From assembly GCA_964609025.1 (NCBI GenBank), contig CAZSQM010000016.1:1-64000 (forward strand): a stretch of DNA of 64,000 nucleotides. Reading direction: 5' to 3'. The DNA is from SIG307 sp964609025 (GTDB taxonomy: Bacteria; Bacillota; Clostridia; Lachnospirales; Lachnospiraceae). Numbering within the stretch: the stretch's first letter is position 1; each line of letters begins with the position of its first letter. Shown piece by piece: positions 57,899-64,000 of the stretch. A program made the position numbers and the translations under genes. Below the pieces are notes generated by a model. It had not been told where the DNA came from and ran no database searches. It worked only from the letters and a program-made list of their open reading frames with translations.

Positions 57899-59740
57899 AA
57901 CACCCATATAGTTAATCAGTTTATCATAAATTTGATTCATAATCGAAATAACCTGTGCCGAAAGATTATATGCCTGCTGATAGCGCATCAGGCTCATGGC
58001 TTCCTCCTCCGTATCCACGCCGCCTACCGACAGGCGCTGGTTATCAATGGAATTCACCAGGTTTTTCTGACTGTCCGCAAAATTCAGTGCCGCCTTTGCG
58101 TCAATTCCAACCTCCGCAACCAGAGTCTGCAAAAATGCCGACGGTTTTCCCTGACGGAACATGGAGGTATCCTTTTTCAGTTCCAAAAGCTCTAACGCCT
58201 TGTCAAAGTTCCCCACGCCGTTTACAATCTCGGAGGAGGCGGCAAGCATGCTCGAATCGTGCTGTATTTTATTGTTGATGCAAATATTCTCCGCCGTAAT
58301 ATGATAGTAGGAGCTGTACACGGTACCCGTCCCGTCCGGCAGGAACTGTCCGGTCTGGGAATTGAAGGAAAACGGGTCGTACCCTGTGCCTCCCTCCTCG
58401 CCGAATACGCCGAACCGGTATTCCTCGCCGGTTATTTTGTTGTTTCCCACAAAGAAATCAAGTCCTGCCTCTCCGTTTAAATCTACGCCGGATTTATGGA
58501 TTTCGTTGAATTTCTTTGCATAGGTACGCAAAAACTCGTTCATCTGCGCCATATAATACGGAACGCCCTTATAATCCACGCTCAGCCCGACGCTGGAAAG
58601 CTCATCCTCGGCATAGGCACGAACCGGCTCTGTCAAAAAGAATTCGTATGTGTATTCCCCGGTTGTTTCGTCAATCGAAACCTCAAACGCATCGTACTCA
58701 TATACTACCGTCCCCACGGTAATTTCACCGCTCTCCGGAATATTCAGCTTTGCTTCGCTGTCCACGCTGGCATTTTTCATCGTTACCGAGTTCATGCCGA
58801 CATAGGCGGTAACGGTTCCCTGCAGATTCTCCGTATTATTGCCGTCCCGCACCTCAAACAGAGCCTTGATGCTTCCCGACTGGGTGTAGGCATACGGATT
58901 AAATTGTTGTCCGTTATCCCAGACCACATCGTAAAGCCCGTCCGCATCGGTCTGATTTTTTCTGTGTTCCCGCGGAACCACGCTCAGTTGGTGGGTTTCA
59001 TAGGTATCCACAAGAGTCTGCCCGTCTACCTTTACCACATAAGTCTTTAAGCCCACCGGGCCGTCCGTCTTTTCCTCCACCGATACATTGATAATGGAGG
59101 AAAGCTCGTCTATCAGGAGATTTCGCTGATCCCGCAGGTCATTGGCATTGCTTCCGCCGATTTCGATTGTATTAATCTGCTTTGTCAGCGACGCAATCTC
59201 CCCCGCCATTGCGTTGACGCGGTTTACCTGGTTTCTGATCTCAAAATTACAATCCTCCTGCACCGCCTGTAAATTGGTAAACAACGAATTAAAGTATTCG
59301 CAAAAGCTCTGTGCCACATTGGTTACCTGTGTTCTTACCGTCAGGTTCGCAGAGTCCTTTTCCAATTCCTGAATGGTATCGTAAAACTGGTTAAAGGTTG
59401 TCGTAAAGCCTTGCAGCTGGATTTCGTTCAAATACCCCTGAATCTGCGACATATAATTCGCTTTTGTGGAATAACCGCCGTAGATTGAATTATTATTCCG
59501 GTACTTTTCATCGTAATATTCGCTTCTTACCTGCGTAATGGAAGCAACATCCACACCCGTACCGATCATGCCGTGCCTTCCGTTTGCACGCAGCGCATTC
59601 GCCGCTCTCTGCTCGATTACCTGTCTGGTAAAACCCTTCGTTTCAATATTGGCAATATTGTGCGCCGTGGTATTCAAACCGCCCTGCGCGGTAAAAAGTC
59701 CCGATTTGCCGATATCCAGTCCAAAAAATGTAGACGGCAT
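57896..59740 (-). CDS. flgK: Flagellar hook-associated protein FlgK, second copy
   Basis: The 614-residue protein has the FlgK N-terminal helices (FFGLDIGKSGLFTAQGGLNT, TAHNIANIETKGFTRQ) and C-terminal DTEEEAMSLMRYQQAYNLSA plus VISIMNQIYDKLINYMG. The middle has beta-rich hypervariable sequence. It follows another FlgK-like gene on the same strand by 95 bases. ATG 59740 follows AAGGAAG. Of the two copies this one is more like standard FlgK; the pair may form two layers of the junction. Confidence 0.9.
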   Translation of the reverse strand: MPSTFFGLDIGKSGLFTAQGGLNTTAHNIANIETKGFTRQVIEQRAANALRANGRHGMIGTGVDVASITQVRSEYYDEKYRNNNSIYGGYSTKANYMSQIQGYLNEIQLQGFTTTFNQFYDTIQELEKDSANLTVRTQVTNVAQSFCEYFNSLFTNLQAVQEDCNFEIRNQVNRVNAMAGEIASLTKQINTIEIGGSNANDLRDQRNLLIDELSSIINVSVEEKTDGPVGLKTYVVKVDGQTLVDTYETHQLSVVPREHRKNQTDADGLYDVVWDNGQQFNPYAYTQSGSIKALFEVRDGNNTENLQGTVTAYVGMNSVTMKNASVDSEAKLNIPESGEITVGTVVYEYDAFEVSIDETTGEYTYEFFLTEPVRAYAEDELSSVGLSVDYKGVPYYMAQMNEFLRTYAKKFNEIHKSGVDLNGEAGLDFFVGNNKITGEEYRFGVFGEEGGTGYDPFSFNSQTGQFLPDGTGTVYSSYYHITAENICINNKIQHDSSMLAASSEIVNGVGNFDKALELLELKKDTSMFRQGKPSAFLQTLVAEVGIDAKAALNFADSQKNLVNSIDNQRLSVGGVDTEEEAMSLMRYQQAYNLSAQVISIMNQIYDKLINYMGV

Positions 59741-59835
59741 ATTTCACACTTCCTTTCCTTCTCGCCGCGGGGCAAACCTACGGAGGTTTTCCGCCTCACG
59801 GGATAATTCCGGTGAATTTCCCTAAGGTCGGGCCG

Positions 59836-61590
59836 TTACATGCCCAGCGTATTGATAATATGTTCCAGCATCTCGCTTACTACATTGACATATCTTGCCG
59901 AAGCATTGTACGCATGCTGGTATTTAATCAGGTTCGTTAATTCCTCATCCGTAGACACCGCCATTACTTCCTGACGCTTGTTATCGATGCTGTTCGCCAT
60001 CGCTTCCTGCGTTTCCGCTAAGGTCTGGTACTTCTCACCTCTCGTACCAAGCTCGCCTATCAGCGCAGTGTAATAGTTGTTGAAATTATTGTAGCTTAAT
60101 TCGTTCGGATTCAACGTTGCGAAATCCGCCTGCCATGCCGACAAAAGCTCTTCTGCCACCTTAATATCGAAATCCCCGGTGTTTGTGTTCTTCGAAAGCG
60201 GAAGTTTGGAACGGTCCTTCAAAATTTCCGGATTGATTTCGATTTCCCCCAACGTATACAGCGAATAATTGTCCTCTGCATTTTCCTCGTTGTAAATATA
60301 GACCCATTCCTCGCTGCCGTCCGCCAGAGTCACCTTCTGCAATTCCTGATAGCGATCCATTGACTTTCTGGAAAAAAGCTCCGTCCCCATCGTTTTGTCC
60401 TCGTCCATACCCACGGAAGCCTTTTCCGTATCCAGCACCCAGATCGTTTCGCCGTTTTCCAGCATGATTTGCTTATTCGGACAAAGAATATCGTTTATCG
60501 TTGTCACGATACCGTGAATCAGCTGGTCAAACTGTGACTGGGTTGCCATAATAACGGAATCGTTAATCTCTTTGTTGTACTTCTTTGCGTCAAGCTCAAA
60601 CTGCTTCATCGCGTCCTGATAGGAAGCGTCGTCTTCAAAATCCTCCCGTTCCGGCTTCACCGGGATATCGGTATACTTTCCCACCTTGCGTCCTCTTGCA
60701 AGAATAATGCCCTTCAGGGAACCGATGTCCGTATCGTCTACGGAGTTCGGGGAGCGGTCAAAGCTGAACACCTCTGCATCTCCGAAGGCCGGCCAGTACG
60801 GCACTAACATTTCCGAATCCTCCGAAAGATATTTAACATCCATATAAAACACATGGTCCTCGTTCAGAAACGGAACCTCCTCCGTACGAATCGTCACCCT
60901 GCCGTCCGTTTCCTCCTCATAGCTGATATCAATCAGCCCGCCGAGCTCATCTAACAGAAGATTTCTCGTATCGCGTAAATCGTTTGCTTTTTCCCTTCCG
61001 CTGCATTCGTAAAAACAAATTTTATTGTTTAACTCGCGGATTTCATCCCCGATTTGATTGATACGGTCTACCTTCTCCCGTATCTGCGTATTCAAATCAA
61101 TCTGGTAGGTCTGAATCTGCTCGTAAATATTTTCCGCATGCTGTATAAAATTAACGCCGCACTGAATTAAGGTGGCGCGGGTTACAATGCTGTCCGGCTC
61201 CTTTGCCATTTCCTGCAATGCCGTCCAGAAATCCTCAATCGACTTCTGAAACTGTACTCCCTCTAACTCGCCCAGTACCTCCTGCATCTCGTCCGCCGCC
61301 TCGTACTGTACCTGATAAAAGCCCTGTCTGCCGGACTCCTTGCGGTACGCCTGGTCCAGAAACATATCGCGTACCTGACGTACTACCTGGGTATCAACGC
61401 CCATACCGAGCTGCCAGGTAGAGATTTTATTTCCGCCGATATTGCTGTAACCGAAGTCTGTCATCACCACCTGCTGTCTGACAAACCCGGCAGTTTCCGC
61501 ATTCGTAATGTTATGTGCTGTCGTATTCAGCGCATTCTGGCTTGTCCGAAGTCCCGACACACCGATATATAAGCTGTCCATCAGACCCAT
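59836..61590 (-). CDS. flgK: Flagellar hook-associated protein FlgK, first copy
   Basis: The 584-residue protein begins MGLMDSLYIGVSGLRTSQNA, LNTTAHNITNAETAGFVRQQ and ends STDEELTNLIKYQHAYNASA then VVSEMLEHIINTLGM, both FlgK-like. The middle has acidic segments (EREDFEDDASYQDAMKQFEL) unlike the second copy. ATG 61590 follows AAAGGAGG. The two copies share ends and layout but diverge in the exposed middle, suggesting duplication followed by specialisation. Confidence 0.88.
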   Translation of the reverse strand: MGLMDSLYIGVSGLRTSQNALNTTAHNITNAETAGFVRQQVVMTDFGYSNIGGNKISTWQLGMGVDTQVVRQVRDMFLDQAYRKESGRQGFYQVQYEAADEMQEVLGELEGVQFQKSIEDFWTALQEMAKEPDSIVTRATLIQCGVNFIQHAENIYEQIQTYQIDLNTQIREKVDRINQIGDEIRELNNKICFYECSGREKANDLRDTRNLLLDELGGLIDISYEEETDGRVTIRTEEVPFLNEDHVFYMDVKYLSEDSEMLVPYWPAFGDAEVFSFDRSPNSVDDTDIGSLKGIILARGRKVGKYTDIPVKPEREDFEDDASYQDAMKQFELDAKKYNKEINDSVIMATQSQFDQLIHGIVTTINDILCPNKQIMLENGETIWVLDTEKASVGMDEDKTMGTELFSRKSMDRYQELQKVTLADGSEEWVYIYNEENAEDNYSLYTLGEIEINPEILKDRSKLPLSKNTNTGDFDIKVAEELLSAWQADFATLNPNELSYNNFNNYYTALIGELGTRGEKYQTLAETQEAMANSIDNKRQEVMAVSTDEELTNLIKYQHAYNASARYVNVVSEMLEHIINTLGM

Positions 61591-61612
61591 GAGTGACTCC
61601 TCCTTTCGGTTT

Positions 61613-61670
61613 CTTTTTTTACTTTATAGGAATGCACTTCAACACGGTATTTCCTATAAGGTGAAAAAAG
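61613..61670. repeat. Long inverted repeat between flgN and flgK
   Basis: CTTTTTTTACTTTATAGGAA (61613-61632) and TTCCTATAAGGTGAAAAAAG (61651-61670) pair at 18 of 20 positions around an 18-base loop. In the minus-strand flagellar transcript it would form a stable hairpin without a T run after it. It may set mRNA stability or relative expression within the operon. Confidence 0.6.
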
Positions 61671-61691
61671 ACAGGCTATGTTCGCTGCATC

Positions 61692-62204
61692 TTACTGCTT
61701 TGCATCAAACATCCCTGTCTGCGAAGCGCCCAGTTCCGTTTCCGAAGCGCTTTTTGTATAATTATTTCCTTGTACCGTCCTTGTACTCTGAATAAGATTC
61801 ATATTAAATTCAATCATCTCAAGCGATTGCTGTATCAGCACCTTATTGCGTTCATTCAAATCCGCAAGCTTTTTTACCGTCTTCCCGAGCGCATCCTTTA
61901 GCTCGGTAAGCATCGCTCTGTCCTTCGGCTGCTTTTCCGTAATGCGAATCAGCTCCGTGAGAGTAAGTTTCTCCGGCTTTCTTCCCAGTACAACGCCGAT
62001 ATTCCCGACTACCTCGCCCCGTTTGCGTTCCAGTGCATTCACCCGGTCTACGGCCTCCTGCTCCCGATTGGTAATCTTTTGTAACGCTTCCAAATCATTT
62101 GCAATAATCGCTTTCGTTTTTTCCTCGGCAATCGGCAGGAGAGTAAGGTATAACTCCTTCTCCTGCGAAAGCGTCGAAATCAGCTCTTCCATCAGGCTCG
62201 CCAA
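61692..62204 (-). CDS. flgN: FlgN-type flagellar export chaperone
   Basis: The 170-residue helical protein (LMEELISTLSQEKELYLTLL, KTKAIIANDLEALQKITNRE) matches the FlgN family, which escorts FlgK and FlgL to the export gate. Its place between flgM and flgK is the standard Gram-positive order. Start TTG 62204 has GAGGG six bases before it; the ATG four codons later is badly spaced. Confidence 0.87.
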   Translation of the reverse strand: MASLMEELISTLSQEKELYLTLLPIAEEKTKAIIANDLEALQKITNREQEAVDRVNALERKRGEVVGNIGVVLGRKPEKLTLTELIRITEKQPKDRAMLTELKDALGKTVKKLADLNERNKVLIQQSLEMIEFNMNLIQSTRTVQGNNYTKSASETELGASQTGMFDAKQ

Positions 62205-62221
62205 AGCTATCCCTCACTCTC

Positions 62222-62488
62222 TTAGAAATCCCTTGCCAACAGCTTATCCGCAAGCATCTCCATCGATACGTCGTAAGTACCGTTCTGCAGCTTGCTCTTG
62301 ATGTCGTTCACCAAATCCGTTCTGACATCCGGTGTAGCCGCAACCGCAAGCTTCGCTGTCTGATAATCCTTTCCCATCTGGGAAATCTGTACGCTGTCGT
62401 ACTTCTCGGTTTTCGTCTGCTTTGCAACCTTCTTTGTGCTGTTTGCCTGATATAACTGGCTCACTCTTTTTACTGCATCAATACGCAT
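62222..62488 (-). CDS. flgM: Anti-sigma-28 factor FlgM
   Basis: FlgM holds sigma-D/FliA inactive until the hook is complete. The 88-residue protein is mostly disordered at first (KRVSQLYQANSTKKVAKQTK) and ends with the FlgM core VRTDLVNDIKSKLQNGTYDV and SMEMLADKLLARDF. Start ATG 62488 (or the adjacent ATG 62491) follows AGGTGG. A sigma-D promoter lies upstream, so FlgM restrains its own late promoter. Confidence 0.93.
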   Translation of the reverse strand: MRIDAVKRVSQLYQANSTKKVAKQTKTEKYDSVQISQMGKDYQTAKLAVAATPDVRTDLVNDIKSKLQNGTYDVSMEMLADKLLARDF

Positions 62489-62535
62489 CATTACCACCAC
62501 CTGTTCCAAGGCTAATTTTATTGCTTCTGTAACTT

Positions 62536-62562
62536 ATATCGGCAGGTTCCGAAAAAACCTTA
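62536..62562 (-). promoter_or_regulatory. Sigma-D promoter of the flgM operon
   Basis: TAAG (62559-62562), exactly 15 bases, and GCCGATAT (62536-62543) match the sigma-28 consensus at all but one position. It should drive flgM-flgN-flgK-flgK-flgL-fliW-csrA. Confidence 0.85.
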
Positions 62563-62585
62563 AGAGGATTTTGAAAATAAATTTG

Positions 62586-62643
62586 ATTCGGGTGCCAAAA
62601 CACGTTCCGTTTCCGATGGCAGAACGCATTTTGACACCCGAAT
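62586..62643. repeat. Long palindrome with GGGTGTCAAAA-type arms
   Basis: ATTCGGGTGCCAAAACACGT (62586-62605) pairs with the mirror sequence ending TTTTGACACCCGAAT at 62643; about 19 of 22 arm positions match. It lies between the lysA stop and the flgM promoter and shares its arm with the palindrome at 32836-32896. It may end lysA transcription, though there is no T run. Confidence 0.65.
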
Positions 62644-62691
62644 TTCATAAAGCCCCCTCAGATACTCCCTCCGGTCTTTCTATCCTGTGCC

Positions 62692-63942
62692 TTAAAATAT
62701 CCCGCTGAAATCAAACGTTGCGAAGTAATCCTTCGGCGTTTCGGCGCGACGAATCAGCTGCACACTGCCGTCCTCCTTTAACAAAAGCTCGGCAGATTTT
62801 AACTTTCCGTTGTAGTTGTAGCCCATTGCAAAGCCGTGGGCGCCGGTATCATGAATCACGAGAAGATCGCCTATTTCAATCTCCGGGAGTTCCCTGTCCA
62901 CCGCAAACTTATCGTTATTTTCGCAAAGAGAACCAACCACATCATAGACATGGTCTGCCGGAGCATCTTCCTTACCGGCCACCGTGATATGATGATACGC
63001 GCCGTACATGGCCGGACGCATCAGGTTGACAGCACAGGCGTCTACGCCGATGTACTCCTTGTAAATATGTTTTTCGTGAATGGCCTTTGTCACAAGACAG
63101 CCGTACGGAGCCAGCATAAAACGCCCCAGTTCCGTAAAAATTGCCGCGTCGCCCATACCGTTCGGTACCATAATTTCCTCAAATGCCTTACGGACGCCTT
63201 CCCCGATTACCATAATATCGTTCGCCTGCTGTCCCGGACGATACGGAATACCCACGCCGCCGGAAAGGTTGATAAACGATACGGAAACGCCGGTTTCCCT
63301 TTTTACCTCTGCTGCCAGTGTAAAGAGCGTTCTTGCCAATGCCGGATAATAATCGTTTGTTACCGTATTGCTTACAAGGAAGGAGTGAATTCCAAAACGC
63401 TTGACACCCTTTTCTTTGAGTATCTTAAACGCCTCGATTAGCTGCGCCTTCGTCATACCGTACTTAGCGTCGCCCGGGTTATCCATAATGCCGTTGCTGA
63501 CCTCATATACGCCGCCCGGATTGTAACGGCAGCAAATCGTTTCCGGAATGCCGCATTCCTTCTCTAAAAAGTCAATCATCGTAATATCATCGAGATTGAT
63601 AATCGCACCTAACTCCTTTGCCTTCGTAAACTCGCCTGCCGGCGTTTCGTTGGAGGAAAACATAATTTCCTCTCCTTTGATCCCGCAGGCCTCCGACATC
63701 AGAAGCTCGGTCAGGGAGGAGCAATCCGTACCGCATCCTTCCTCCTTCAATATCTTTAAAATAAACGGATTCGGCGTTGCTTTTACCGCAAAATACTCTT
63801 TATATCCTTTATTCCACGCAAACGCAGCCTTCAATTTCCGCGCATTTTCCCGGATTCCCTTCTCATCGTACAAATGAAACGGGGTCGGATAGGTCTTACT
63901 GATTTCTTCTAACTGTTCCTTGGTTACAAACGGCTTCTTCAT
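62692..63942 (-). CDS. lysA: Diaminopimelate decarboxylase
   Basis: LysA makes lysine from meso-diaminopimelate. The 416-residue PLP enzyme has the Schiff-base lysine in EYFAVKATPNP (Lys54), the distal GCGTDCSSLTEL, INLSGGVGIPYRPG for phosphate binding, and ELGRFMLAPYG; the catalytic Cys/Asp region HDTGAHGFAMGYNYNG is in place. The family branch resembles nonstandard LysA of Clostridia. ATG 63942 follows AAAGGAAG. A TATAGT lies upstream near the window edge. Confidence 0.9.
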   Translation of the reverse strand: MKKPFVTKEQLEEISKTYPTPFHLYDEKGIRENARKLKAAFAWNKGYKEYFAVKATPNPFILKILKEEGCGTDCSSLTELLMSEACGIKGEEIMFSSNETPAGEFTKAKELGAIINLDDITMIDFLEKECGIPETICCRYNPGGVYEVSNGIMDNPGDAKYGMTKAQLIEAFKILKEKGVKRFGIHSFLVSNTVTNDYYPALARTLFTLAAEVKRETGVSVSFINLSGGVGIPYRPGQQANDIMVIGEGVRKAFEEIMVPNGMGDAAIFTELGRFMLAPYGCLVTKAIHEKHIYKEYIGVDACAVNLMRPAMYGAYHHITVAGKEDAPADHVYDVVGSLCENNDKFAVDRELPEIEIGDLLVIHDTGAHGFAMGYNYNGKLKSAELLLKEDGSVQLIRRAETPKDYFATFDFSGIF

Positions 63943-64000
63943 GGTAACTCTTCCTTTCTGACTTTTTCACGAAACTACTATACGCTATCTTTTCCCATTT

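Overview
The window looks like the chromosome of an anaerobic, motile, spore-forming Clostridia, most like Lachnospiraceae. The evidence is a clostridial 2[4Fe-4S] ferredoxin, an [FeFe]-hydrogenase-type sensor, SpoIIID behind a sigma-E promoter, a FlgM/FlgN/FlgK/FlgL/FliW/CsrA/FlaG/FliD/FliS cluster with sigma-D promoters, a TPP riboswitch and an RF2 gene with a programmed frameshift. Almost every gene is on the minus strand; the 55-residue ferredoxin is the one clear plus-strand gene. Genus is inference.

Region 1 (1-6,850) is AT-rich, holds decaying genes and lies just downstream of guaA, a known integration hot spot in other bacteria. Read from right to left it holds a HAD hydrolase, a twice-frameshifted HTH-NUDIX gene, a SIR2 protein, a HerA ATPase with C-terminal zinc ribbons, an AlbA_2 (Schlafen-type) ATP-binding protein, a decayed second AlbA-type gene and the first codons of a GNAT acetyltransferase. 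SIR2 and HerA are one base apart and match the known SIR2-HerA (Nezha) antiphage type; the AlbA_2 gene follows 47 nt later. This is the best candidate for an accessory system.

Region 2 (7,000-18,450): guaA, a second HAD enzyme, a YfbR-like 5'-nucleotidase, a ZIP transporter, a YczE-like membrane protein and a COG2509 FAD enzyme. Then comes the thiamine operon thiS-thiF-thiG-thiH-thiE2-thiE-thiD, headed by a promoter, a TPP riboswitch and a terminator. No thiC is present here.

Region 3 (18,450-21,900): tRNA-Trp with promoter and terminator, a four-copy 80-bp GC-rich tandem repeat, a DUF1858 protein divergent from a ferredoxin, and a soluble hydrogenase-domain/chemoreceptor fusion. Region 4 (21,938-43,113) is mainly housekeeping: alcohol dehydrogenase, uvrB-uvrA with an SOS box, cheW, prfB, secA, hpf, a polysaccharide deacetylase, purE, an M29-like peptidase, a vanZ-like gene, an SbcC/SbcD-like (YhaN/YhaO) pair and spoIIID. 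The gap upstream of hpf holds a cluster of DnaA-box-like sites.

Region 5 (43,412-49,469) has two very large hybrid histidine kinases with receiver and Hpt domains; one ends in an HD-GYP domain, joining a phosphorelay to c-di-GMP breakdown. Region 6 (49,795-62,562) is the late flagellar cluster: flgM-flgN-flgK1-flgK2-flgL-fliW-csrA, then flaG-fliD-fliS-fliT-like, then an unknown secreted protein. lysA closes the window. Start codons were chosen from visible ribosome binding sites, so several proteins begin inside the longest open frame.
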